From Leptasterias polaris (Eukaryota; Echinodermata; Asteroidea; Forcipulatida; Asteriidae): a stretch of DNA of 64,000 bases. Both the position numbers and the translations under genes were made by a program. Where the stretch lies: NCBI GenBank assembly GCA_037783415.1, contig JAZGTN010000015.1:434001-498000 (forward strand), written 5' to 3'. Shown here in pieces: positions 11,155 to 20,246 of the stretch (within the stretch, counting starts at the first letter, position 1; every line of letters starts with the position of its first letter). Under the pieces are notes generated by a model, which saw only the letters and a list, made by a program, of their open reading frames with translations, made no database searches and was not told the DNA's origin.

Positions 11155-11383
11155 TGTGGAGGGGTTTTAGTAGCCCAGTACCTCGAATAAATTAAAGGCG
11201 TTGGACTACCAGTGGATTCAGATTGACTTGCTTTATTGTCTGCAAATAATGGTCGGATAGCAACGACCAGTGACGGAGGCGGGAAGATGGCATAACTCAA
11301 CTCCGTCACATGGTGGCGCCCTCCCCATTCTGCACGCGAACTTAAATAAACGAAAACGCAGCATCGCTACTACTGCCTCCACA
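11155..11383 (-). repeat. 3' LTR of the Ty3 element
   Basis: 229 bp, identical by eye to 18015-18243. On the minus strand it carries a TTTATTTAAG TATA-like motif (about 11345-11354) and AATAAA (11232-11237) as a likely polyadenylation signal. A 9-bp inverted pair, GTGACGGAG at 11270-11278 and CTCCGTCAC at 11301-11309, would form an RNA hairpin between them. Confidence 0.97.
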
Positions 11384-11392
11384 TCTCTCCCA
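11384..11392 (-). other. Polypurine tract
   Basis: On the minus strand GGGAGAGA-type purines stand immediately upstream of the 3' LTR start TGTGGAGG. This is where plus-strand DNA synthesis is primed in LTR elements. It is short but correctly placed. Confidence 0.75.
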
Positions 11393-11858
11393 CACTACTT
11401 TGTCGTCGCCCCGACGACAAGCCAATCCTGTAATGCTAAACTTAACACTTAACAATAACCCAACAAGTGAAATACATAACACAACACCTTTAAGTGTGAA
11501 TAGGCCTAATATCCACCTTTAACATCCTCAGGCATCTCAGCTAAGCTGCCCAGAGAATCTTGAATTCATACCAATATAAACAGTATAGGTCCATTTGACT
11601 TTGTTTAAAACGCTGCAATATCTGAAAACCAACAAGTAAAGTTTCGATCTTGCTCAACACCAATCAACTTCTCAATTTAAGTAAAAACATCTTAAAGGAG
11701 TCTTCAGATGAAATCAACTGAAATTTCACTACAATTTGACTTCATTACACAGGCTAACTTCAAACAGCATGTATTGTGATTGATGTTCAATAATCAGTTC
11801 AGTGTTCTTACAGTGTCACTAAAGTCTAATAGTTCAGCTAACTTTTGTAATATTAAAA

Positions 11859-14800
11859 CTACCATCCAGTGTCACTTTCGGAATCAGAGTCAGAGTTTGT
11901 TTGGGTGGCCAATCTGCTCACCTGGTTCAGTAGTCTCATCACGCTGCTAAACTGGTATCGATTAGGCGGCTTCCCTTTAGTAGTTCGGCTAGATCGACGA
12001 GGCCTCCTTCCACCAACAGCAGCTTGGTCTCCAGGCTCAACAGTATCAGACGAAGAATGCATCTGGGAACTACTGGACATTGCAAATTCATCGGGTAGTC
12101 TGGCAGTACTGGTTGGGGGTAGTGTCTTTGGGTAATCCACAAGGACATCTCGGGAAATTGTAATCTCCTGTGGCTCGTGTTGCTCAGGAACAGTGGCAAG
12201 TTCAGGCTGAATGGTACCAGAAGAAGAGTGCATCTGATGACCACTGGGCACCTCAGATCCATCCAGTGACCCGGCAATGCTAGCTTTGGTTGGCGGTAGT
12301 GTCACTGGATTACTACTAAGGGCATCCCGGTGGGTGGTGATCCTCTGGGGCTCAGGAACGGAAGCAGAGTCATGGATCGTTGAAGATGTGTCAGTGCTCT
12401 CAGGGACGGAAGCAGATTCATGGATCGGTGAAGCAGTGTCAGTGCTCTCAGGGACGGAAGCAGATTCATGGATCGGTGGAGCAGTGTCAGTAATTGTTTG
12501 AAGCTCCTCCTCCATGTCAGAGCTTGGGATTAATGGGGCGATTGGTTTCTGCGTTGGTCGGGTAAGTGTAAATCCCCAATCAGTCTCACTGCCTGTGGAT
12601 GAGCTTTGGTTGGTATCGGTTACATCAGTAGTAGTCCCATCAAAATTAATTGGTTCTCCTGTTGATGGGGTTACATACCACGGGCAGTGTTTCAATTCGC
12701 TCCGATGCAAGACTTTCTTAGTGCCAGATGCATTACGGATAGCATACACTGGTTGACCCTCAAAGGGCTGTCCCACGACTAGATATGGCGTCTCCTCCCA
12801 GAAATTCTGGATCTTGGCTCTGCCATAATGGGTGCGGTCTCTGATCAGTACATACTCCCCAGTGTGTAAGGGTCGCTCAAACACATCTTTTTCGTGAGCA
12901 GCCCGTCGAGCCTCCGACGCTTTATCAAGGTTTCTTACTGCAGCCTTGCGTGCTAAGTCCAGTTGTTGGCCATGCTTCTTCACATACTGATGAACGTTGA
13001 CCCCCTCAACTTGGGGCGGGTCTACTCCCAGGCTCAGATGTTGTGGTAGGCGGGCCGTTCTCCCAAAAAGTAAGAAGAATGGCTCGTATCCGGTAATTGA
13101 ATGGACTGTATTGTTATACATGGATACCAACTGTGGGAGGTACTCTGTCCATTTTAGCTTTTTGTCAGTTGGCAGTGTGACTAGCAGATTGTGCAGTGTG
13201 CGGTTGAACCGCTCGCATTGACCATTGCCCTGAGGGTGGTATGGGGTGGTGTGCGAGCGGCCGATGCCATACAGGTTACACAGTTCTTTAATGACTTGGG
13301 CCTCGAAACATTTCCCATTGTCAGAGTGCAGCCTTAGTGGAGCTCCGAATGGTGTAATGACATGTTTAACTAAGCATTTGGCAACAGTTTCTGCGCGTTG
13401 GTTCTTTGTCGGTATCGCCCAAGCAAATTTTGTAAAAACATCTGTAAGTACCAACACGTTCTCATGTCCACTGGTTGATCGTTCCAATACTGTAAAGTCC
13501 ATTGAGACCACTTCCAGGGGCGCCGTTGCCCCTAGAGTTCCCATGCGTGGTTTTGTCTGGCGGTTGGGTTTCTTTCCTATCGTACACCGCTCACATTTTT
13601 TGCACCACGCTTGGACCGAGTCTCCCATACCTGGCCAGAAAAACAGCGGCTGAATCAGTTTGAGCGTCCGTCTTGGGCCAAAGTGTCCCCCATCATCATG
13701 AAAGGAACTCAAGACCACTTCTCGTAGTCGAGCTGGAACCACCAAGCGTTCACATTGCCGTCCCTGGAGAATGGAAGAGCGGTAGAGTACCCCATCTCTA
13801 AATACAAGTTGCTTCCAGTGTTTCAGGATGGCTGATACCTCCATTGGATGAGTCTGTCTCTCTTCATGAGTAGGTTTTTGGCCTCTCCAAAGGTATATCA
13901 AAATTCTGTTCAAGATGATGTCCTCACCCTGAAGGGATTTCAGATCTGAGGGCGTGTAGCCTGGAAGACAGCGACTCCCGTCGCTCTGTTTTACTCTAAT
14001 CTGATGAAGGAGAGTCACGGGTGTGTCAGAGCCACACTGATTAGAGCCGTTCAGGGCTTGAACCGCACATGATGAAACTTCTATCTCTGGTCCTACCTGC
14101 GGAGCATCTGATGCAGCAGTTGGTTCACTGGTAGGTGTACGCTTTAGTCGAGATAGGGCATCTGGGGCCTGGTTGGTCTTTCCTGGTCGGTACTCCAGTT
14201 GATAATTGAATGCGGACAACTGTTGAACCCATCGCATTTCAGTGGCGCTGAGATTGGCCGTGTCTAAGTACTTCAGTGGATTGTGGTCCGTGTAGATAGT
14301 ACATTGTGTGCCCATAAGATAATCCTTGAAGGATTGGCAAACTGCCCATCGAACGGCCAGAAGTTCCAATTTGAAGGCAGAATAATTTCTGTCGTTTCGT
14401 TCGGCAGGGCGAAGGGTTCTAGAGGCATATGCGATGACTGCCTTTGATCCATCCTCTCGTCGCTGGGACAGTACTGCTCCTAAACCTGACAAACTAGCAT
14501 CTGTCTCCACAATGAATGGGCAGTTGAAGTCGGCAAACTGCAGCACTGGTTTCTCTGTAAGTCTTTCCTTGAGAGTCGAGAACGCTAACTTAGCAGCCTC
14601 ATTTAGTTCGATCTTCCGACAGGATTTGGTTGTCTTCCCTTTTCCTGTTGAGCCCTTAAGGTAGAGGAATAATGGAGAGGCAATGATTGAATACTGCCGA
14701 ATGAACTTCCGGAAGAAACCTGTAAAACCCAGGAAGGACCGTAACTCTGTGACGGTGGTCGGCTGGGGCCAACCTTGTACAACCGCTGTCTTTTCTGGAT

Positions 14801-16508
14801 CTGGTTTGATCCCCTCTCCTGCCACGATTAAATGACCCAAGTACCTCACTTCTGTTTGGAAAAAGGAGCATTTTACTGGTTTGACCTTGAGGCCGTACTG
14901 TTGCAGTCGAGTGAACACCAACTCCAGCCGTTCAAGGTGTTCATCAAATGACGTAGAAAACACAATAATGTCATCAAGATAGATGAGGAGGCTCTGGAGT
15001 GCTTGATCCCCAAGACAGCGTTGCATGAGCCTTTGAAACGTGGCTGGACTATTACATAGCCCAAAGGGCATGCGGGTGTATTCCCAGAGTCCAAAAGGGG
15101 TAGTGAAGGCTGTCTTCTCAATGTCGCTTTCTGCCATGGCTACTTGATAGAATCCTGAAGTGAGATCCATAGTGCTAAAGTACTTCGCATTCCCAAGGGC
15201 TTGTAGAGATTCATTGATACGAGGCAAAGGGAAGGCATTCTTTGATGTCACGCTATTCAGTCTTCTGTAGTCTATACACAAGCGAATTGAGTGATCCTTC
15301 TTCCGCACCACCACAATAGGGGAGGCCCAGGGGCTGGTACTCTCTCTTATGATCCCTTTCTCAAGCAGTTCCCGGATGTGAGCCCTGACTTCCTGGTACT
15401 GCGAGGGTGGGAGTGAACGGTATCTCTGTCTTATCGGGGGAGTGTCATTTGTATCAATGCGATGTTTGATAGTTTCAGTATAGCCTATGTCTCCATCGTT
15501 CTTTGAGAAAACGCTGTCGTATCTCTGGAGCAGCTGTTCAAATCTGAACATTTCATCATGGGATAATTGATTACTCAACTTGAGAGTATCTCGCAATGGC
15601 GACGGTGTATTCTCATGAACTACAGATGCAGACACGGAGGCACAGTGCACACAATCTTGGTTTGTCGAGCAGTCTTCAATGTCATCATTTGTTGTAACCT
15701 GCTCTCCATTGTACAGGTTGCCAATGCAGGTGTGCCCTGGAAGAATAACATCTTGGTCTGAATCATTTGCTATGGCGATGAAGAATTTGCCCTCAGAAAC
15801 GCTAACTAAGGATCTGCTCAACTGAATACTGCTGGGTAGGTTAGACGACTCCCCAAGTTCTAATACTGCTGCATATGTCATGTTGTCCGGGCCACGGCAA
15901 GCAGTGGCTCGGAGGATGATCATCTGTCTAGCGGGGACTAATAATGCAGGGCCTCGAAGGAGATAAGCTCTACTGATTTGGCCTTGATTCGCAGTAAACT
16001 TTACACGTTTATGAACTGCTTGCATGGCTCTCTCCCACACTTTGTGGTTTCCGTGTTGTTCCAACTTCTTCAATTGCGCCTGTCCCTGTGGGGTCACTAA
16101 ATTGTCCCAACACTCTTTCAGGACGTTCATTCCTAAAATGGCTGGTGTTAAGGCAGATGTCCGGGTGTCTTCAATTACCAACACCATCCGCGATGGAATG
16201 TTGTGTCTGAGGACTGTAATGTCAGTTTCGAAAAGGCCAATGTAGGGTATGGCGGTACCGTTCGCTGATAGCAGTTGAAAATACTCTGGAACATTTTCCA
16301 ATTGTATACCGCGTGCTTTGAAATGTTTGTTGTAGTAATCAAGGGTTATGGTGGTAACCATCGATCCTGTATCTAGAAGACAAGGCACCTGCACTCCGCC
16401 AAATAATGCGTCTACAGTGAAACAGTCAGCTGTTGCCTTTGTCGTAAATTCCTTTGCAGTACAGTCCATAGAGCCTTTACTTTCCCCTCTCGCTGCCTGG
16501 CTCGACAC
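11859..16508 (-). CDS. pol: Ty3/gypsy Pol polyprotein (protease, RT, RNase H, integrase)
   Basis: Open for 1,549 codons. Domains: retroviral-type aspartic protease with DTGS at residues 46-49; reverse transcriptase about 380-560 with D448 and the YLDD box at 510-513; RNase H about 665-785 with ETDAS (D670), E715 and YTDHN (D741), followed by the gypsy linker DALSRL; integrase with an HHCC finger (H937, H942, C972, C975) and a DD35E core D1004, D1063, E1099; a C-terminal integrase tail to about 1278 with a GPY/F-like stretch. A further ~270 residues are Ser/Thr/Pro-rich, hold an approximately 20-residue repeat three times (about 1338-1386), and end in a basic patch (RRPRRSSR) and an acidic tail. 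The listed start is a GTG; there is no suitable ATG, and the frame is open back to about 16552, overlapping gag in -1. Pol is therefore probably made as a Gag-Pol fusion. All catalytic residues are present. Confidence 0.96.
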   Translation of the reverse strand: MSSQAARGESKGSMDCTAKEFTTKATADCFTVDALFGGVQVPCLLDTGSMVTTITLDYYNKHFKARGIQLENVPEYFQLLSANGTAIPYIGLFETDITVLRHNIPSRMVLVIEDTRTSALTPAILGMNVLKECWDNLVTPQGQAQLKKLEQHGNHKVWERAMQAVHKRVKFTANQGQISRAYLLRGPALLVPARQMIILRATACRGPDNMTYAAVLELGESSNLPSSIQLSRSLVSVSEGKFFIAIANDSDQDVILPGHTCIGNLYNGEQVTTNDDIEDCSTNQDCVHCASVSASVVHENTPSPLRDTLKLSNQLSHDEMFRFEQLLQRYDSVFSKNDGDIGYTETIKHRIDTNDTPPIRQRYRSLPPSQYQEVRAHIRELLEKGIIRESTSPWASPIVVVRKKDHSIRLCIDYRRLNSVTSKNAFPLPRINESLQALGNAKYFSTMDLTSGFYQVAMAESDIEKTAFTTPFGLWEYTRMPFGLCNSPATFQRLMQRCLGDQALQSLLIYLDDIIVFSTSFDEHLERLELVFTRLQQYGLKVKPVKCSFFQTEVRYLGHLIVAGEGIKPDPEKTAVVQGWPQPTTVTELRSFLGFTGFFRKFIRQYSIIASPLFLYLKGSTGKGKTTKSCRKIELNEAAKLAFSTLKERLTEKPVLQFADFNCPFIVETDASLSGLGAVLSQRREDGSKAVIAYASRTLRPAERNDRNYSAFKLELLAVRWAVCQSFKDYLMGTQCTIYTDHNPLKYLDTANLSATEMRWVQQLSAFNYQLEYRPGKTNQAPDALSRLKRTPTSEPTAASDAPQVGPEIEVSSCAVQALNGSNQCGSDTPVTLLHQIRVKQSDGSRCLPGYTPSDLKSLQGEDIILNRILIYLWRGQKPTHEERQTHPMEVSAILKHWKQLVFRDGVLYRSSILQGRQCERLVVPARLREVVLSSFHDDGGHFGPRRTLKLIQPLFFWPGMGDSVQAWCKKCERCTIGKKPNRQTKPRMGTLGATAPLEVVSMDFTVLERSTSGHENVLVLTDVFTKFAWAIPTKNQRAETVAKCLVKHVITPFGAPLRLHSDNGKCFEAQVIKELCNLYGIGRSHTTPYHPQGNGQCERFNRTLHNLLVTLPTDKKLKWTEYLPQLVSMYNNTVHSITGYEPFFLLFGRTARLPQHLSLGVDPPQVEGVNVHQYVKKHGQQLDLARKAAVRNLDKASEARRAAHEKDVFERPLHTGEYVLIRDRTHYGRAKIQNFWEETPYLVVGQPFEGQPVYAIRNASGTKKVLHRSELKHCPWYVTPSTGEPINFDGTTTDVTDTNQSSSTGSETDWGFTLTRPTQKPIAPLIPSSDMEEELQTITDTAPPIHESASVPESTDTASPIHESASVPESTDTSSTIHDSASVPEPQRITTHRDALSSNPVTLPPTKASIAGSLDGSEVPSGHQMHSSSGTIQPELATVPEQHEPQEITISRDVLVDYPKTLPPTSTARLPDEFAMSSSSQMHSSSDTVEPGDQAAVGGRRPRRSSRTTKGKPPNRYQFSSVMRLLNQVSRLATQTNSDSDSESDTGW

Positions 16509-16529
16509 AGTAGAGGGAGTTAGTTTCCC
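16485..16529 (-). promoter_or_regulatory. Predicted -1 ribosomal frameshift site between gag and pol
   Basis: On the minus strand the gag frame ends G-GGA-AAC-TAA. GGGAAAC (16529-16523) is an X-XXY-YYZ slippery heptamer placed directly before the gag stop, in the correct phase. Five bases later CCCTCT (16517-16512) can pair with AGAGGG (16490-16485), giving a downstream stem at usual spacing. Pol lies in the -1 frame and has no ATG nearby, as expected for recoding. The motif class is established; its function here is inferred. Confidence 0.8.
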
Positions 16530-17788
16530 GTCACTCGGTTCATTCCACTTTGCTCATGGCGTGTAGTGGCAGGAGTTGTGTTGTAGGTGTGGTAGGTGGC
16601 ACTTGATTGGTTTGAAGGAGACTGGTAGTTATTCCTGGGTCGACGACGTGGGGCTGGACAGTCACGAGAAAAGTGGCCTGGCTGGCCACAATTGTAGCAC
16701 TTTGAGGTCATTGCTGCACCCGACTGGAAATTTTGGTTACTCTTTGGCCAGTCCATCACAGCTTCAGGTGGCACTCTGGTCATGTTGAATTGGTGAACCG
16801 GTGTGTGGCGGGACTGCTCACCCGGGTAGTATGTTGGCACCACTCTCTGGGGCATGGCCGACATTGCATCAAGTCTGTTCATCACCATCTTCATCTGACT
16901 TTCTAGTCTCTTGACGGAGTCATCTTCTCTAGTCTGTATTGAAGAAATGGTTGTGCGTTGCCTGGATACATCAAGGTGTACTTGCTCACGTTCTGTTCTT
17001 TTTATCGCCCAATCTTTGAGGCAACTGAAGGAGATGTCAGCATTACGGTCCAGCAAATCTCTACAAGAGTGGCGGAGCCCCTCTGCCTCGATGCCATCAA
17101 CAAACTGCTCCCTTATTATGACTTCGGGATTTTTGTACAGACCAGGGTCCTTTTTCTTCAGCCTGTGGAATAACCTTTCCAGTTCAATGCCAAACTGGCG
17201 GACCGACTCACCACGTGTTTGGCGGCGTTCTAGAAACTGGCGTTGGAGCTCACCGCTTGTGAGTGGCTCACCATAGGATGTCTTGAGGTAAGTCAGAGCT
17301 TCTTCTACCTTCTTTCCTCCGGAAAGTAGTGATCGCACTTCGATCTTGGGACCAGCTTTCAAAAAGTCCAGAAGAAATTGACCTCTCTGGTCCTCAGGGA
17401 TGCTGTAACGCTCAAAGGCATACTTGATAGCCGTTACAAACTCATCAACTGGAACCGATTTACCATTAGAGTCGTCTCTACCCTCGAAAGTTGGAATTTT
17501 TCTGTCTGGAGCCATGACTACTTGAGTCGGTTGGGTCAGTGGAACAGGGGGTTTGGTCTCAGACTGTTCTTTTTCAATCACTTTGTATACCTCGTCACCC
17601 CAATCATCGTCATAGGGCAAAATCATGTTGTCAACAATTGGTAGAATGATGTCATCACTACCTTCTGTATGTGTAAGGCTGACTGCATTTTTGAAGTAGC
17701 CATGTAGAGTGTCAAATGGAAGCTTATCCCCTACTAGGGCAAACCGCACAATCTTTTCGTCACCCTTCTGTACTCTGATGGATGTCAT
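16520..17788 (-). CDS. gag: Ty3/gypsy Gag with CCHC zinc knuckle
   Basis: 422 residues, ATG start, TAA stop. Gag forms the intracellular particle and packages element RNA. The central part (about residues 95-290) looks like a retrotransposon gag capsid region (for example LLDFLKAGPK, LERRQTRGESVRQFG). One zinc knuckle CX2CX4HX4C lies at residues 364-377 (CYNCGQPGHFSRDC), followed by a basic stretch RRRPRNN for nucleic-acid binding. The N-terminal 75 residues (RVQKGDEKIVRFALVGDK, then an acidic PYDDDWGDEVYKV) resemble a PB1/ubiquitin-like fold by eye only, so this is weak. It is followed after 11 bases by the listed pol start, in the -1 frame. Confidence 0.93.
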   Translation of the reverse strand: MTSIRVQKGDEKIVRFALVGDKLPFDTLHGYFKNAVSLTHTEGSDDIILPIVDNMILPYDDDWGDEVYKVIEKEQSETKPPVPLTQPTQVVMAPDRKIPTFEGRDDSNGKSVPVDEFVTAIKYAFERYSIPEDQRGQFLLDFLKAGPKIEVRSLLSGGKKVEEALTYLKTSYGEPLTSGELQRQFLERRQTRGESVRQFGIELERLFHRLKKKDPGLYKNPEVIIREQFVDGIEAEGLRHSCRDLLDRNADISFSCLKDWAIKRTEREQVHLDVSRQRTTISSIQTREDDSVKRLESQMKMVMNRLDAMSAMPQRVVPTYYPGEQSRHTPVHQFNMTRVPPEAVMDWPKSNQNFQSGAAMTSKCYNCGQPGHFSRDCPAPRRRPRNNYQSPSNQSSATYHTYNTTPATTRHEQSGMNRVTGN

Positions 17789-17996
17789 GTTGCCACTCCG
17801 TCAACTTTTTCAAGTTTTTGAAGACAGATCTGTAGAATATTGCTTCTTGGATGTGTTTTTTTTTGTTTTGTTTTTTTGTTTTTTTTGTTTTGTTTTTTTA
17901 TATAATTTTTCCTTTAAATAATTGTGCTCTTCACACCACTCCCGGCCTCCAGTCACTCTAAAAATTGATATTAACTTTTAAATTGCTAGCCAAGTC

Positions 17997-18012
17997 AATC
18001 CCACTTCTGACA
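17997..18012 (-). other. Primer binding site, tRNA-Leu
   Basis: Two bases inside the 5' LTR the minus strand reads TGTCAGAAGTGGGATT. This is complementary to the 3' end of tRNA-Leu (AATCCCACTTCTGACA). A full match to the CCA end would need one additional G. This is where reverse transcription would start. Confidence 0.8.
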
Positions 18013-18014
18013 CA

Positions 18015-18243
18015 TGTGGAGGGGTTTTAGTAGCCCAGTACCTCGAATAAATTAAAGGCGTTGGACTACCAGTGGATTCAGATTGACTTGCTTTATTGTC
18101 TGCAAATAATGGTCGGATAGCAACGACCAGTGACGGAGGCGGGAAGATGGCATAACTCAACTCCGTCACATGGTGGCGCCCTCCCCATTCTGCACGCGAA
18201 CTTAAATAAACGAAAACGCAGCATCGCTACTACTGCCTCCACA
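18015..18243 (-). repeat. 5' LTR of the Ty3 element
   Basis: 229 bp, the same as 11155-11383 at every position I compared. It carries the same GTGACGGAG/CTCCGTCAC hairpin (18130-18138 with 18161-18169). Transcription of the element would start here and run towards lower coordinates. Between it and gag (17789-17996) is a leader containing a T-rich stretch. Confidence 0.97.
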
Positions 18244-18247
18244 TTAG

Positions 18248-20246
18248 CAGCAAATATGAGTGCATAATTATAACAGGAATCTGGATGTGAAATAAAATTG
18301 TTGAATACAAAAAATATATACATTTGTATAAATAAAGTGCTGCCTTGAAATAAACTTTTGTTGATATGTATAAGTAGGCCTAATTGATTTTTGTTAAAAA
18401 GATCACCATGAGGTTAAAAAGTAAAATACAATTTTCTTTATCCGTTACAAGGATTGGGCAATGTACAGATTTATGAGAAATAAAGAAAAATATTCTTGAG
18501 AAGTACCTTCTTCCCTTTTTTATTTTCAATTAAATCAAGTTGCCACCCGTCCCTCCTTGGCCTGTAATGTTCCCCTACCCTACCCAGACCCCCTCTCATA
18601 CCAGCCTCCCCACGGTAAAGTTATAAGTCATTTTAAACCCTATAGACCCTGGACCGTCTGAAGCTGTTGGAATTGTTGGAGGTATATGCAAGAACTCTTG
18701 CTGTAAATTCACAGAATCATTGCCTAAAAGACAGACTTTTAATTTCCCAAAGTTTTCGTTAATTTTGTTAATAATCGTTGAATAACTGCCATTCCTTAAT
18801 TGTTAATGACGCAAGTAGGGTAAAATCACAGGGGGTGCACCGTTTTTTAATAAGCCCCTTTTCAGCGCCCTTATTATGTAATTTACTAGGTTTTTTAAAG
18901 AAAATGTCTGCTTGAAAATGGAAAAATGGTTTTAAAAACATCGAAATTATCACATAGCCCATAAAATGTAATATTTTAAACAAATCATTTTTAATCTAAA
19001 AAGGTCTACAGATTACAAATGCACGGGGCACACTACCTTGGCCATTACGCCACTGTTTCGTGTTAAGAAATAAGAACTCAGTAACATTGTAAAATCATTT
19101 TTTATATGGTTTAAAAGAACATAATCGCTTTTGAAGGCTGGCCTCGCATCAAATGTTCACATTGATTGATTGCAAAAGCATTATTTTCGTCACTAGACCT
19201 AATTATGATGAGCGCCATGGAACAAAAGTCGCCTTAGCACTATCCGATAGCTTGTTGGTAATGGCTAATGTTTCATTGGTAATTAGCTTTAAAAGGTCAG
19301 CTGTCAAGGGCGGGAATTAAATGAGCTATGTATTGAAATTATCAACACTTGTCTTTTTTTATTCGCCCACGCACAGACGGAGCCTAAGCCCTGGTCGTGG
19401 TTTTGAAAAGGATAGGAAATAAAACTGGCTGTGTCATTAAAAAACCTCATCAATAGGGGGCGCTAGAGCCCTTTTTGCAAGACATAAAACCAAATTATTT
19501 TTTGCGCGGCACATTCAATTACTCACCACGCTCTGTTTTGGGCGGGGAAAATTAAGGGACGTGATTTTTATAGAGTTCGCTTTTTAGCAAACCCCCAAAA
19601 TGTTGTTGTAGGCTTGTTTAAACCATGTCTTGAATTATGTTACTTTTAGAAATTTAAGCCATTTATTAAAACAAACCCCACAAAACATGCATCTTTTCCC
19701 TCTAGGCCTGTTTTAATTTTAATTTGTTTAAGTAATCCCAGAGGAATTTGTGTTTACGCAGTCTCGAATAAAGGGGAAAATTACATAGCCGACTAAGCAG
19801 TCAACATCAAAAACTTTATAATTTTGTTCTTCTGTTTTCTTTGCAAACCTTAATTGGTTTCGGTTTTTCCCCTTCTAGACCCATTATTGTTCCTCTACTA
19901 TTAATTACAGGTGTAATACTTTGCCAACGATGCTCACACCCCCAAGCTGAAGCTCAGATCACTGCATGCCAGAGGAAAATCCCGCAGATTTTGTAACTGA
20001 CGATAATTTGATTTGACAATACAGAGATAAACCGATCAGAGTGTGTAGTGCACAAAATGTGTTGCTAGGGAACCATAACCAATGAGGACTTTTACAAAAT
20101 CGTGATTAGATAAAATAATTAATCCTTACGATGACGTAGTGCTCTGCCCTGAATTAATTTTGACAGATTGGATATAACTTCAAGATATATTATCAACAAA
20201 CAGCCGCCGTGTACCTTTTTGTGGGATGCGCGTGTGCGTGTGATCC
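18248..20246. other. Intergenic stretch with a decayed repeat, no gene seen
   Basis: About 18690-19205 is a degraded copy of the element at 9800-10330. Shared motifs include ACAGAATCATTG, CAGTAAC..TTGTAAAAT and CATCAAATGTTCACATTGAT, but I could not find its terminal repeats. The remainder is AT-rich with no recognisable exon. Confidence 0.6.

Larger units (their letters stand above)
11155..18243 (-). mobile_element. Complete Ty3/gypsy LTR retrotransposon, 7,089 bp
   Basis: Minus-strand element in the order 5' LTR (18015-18243), primer site (17997-18012), gag (16520-17788), pol (11859-16508), polypurine tract (11384-11392), 3' LTR (11155-11383). The LTRs are 229 bp and I found no difference between them. 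They begin TGTGGAGG and end CCTCCACA. TTAG occurs on both sides (11151-11154 and 18244-18247), a 4-bp target duplication. The pol order protease, RT, RNase H, integrase is that of Ty3/gypsy (Metaviridae). Both reading frames are open, so the insertion is young and may still be active. I see no env-like frame. Confidence 0.96.

Noticed and set aside
11939..15121. Several ORFs of 60-135 codons on both strands inside pol
   Set aside because: Shadows of the 1,549-codon pol frame. None looks like env or an accessory protein.
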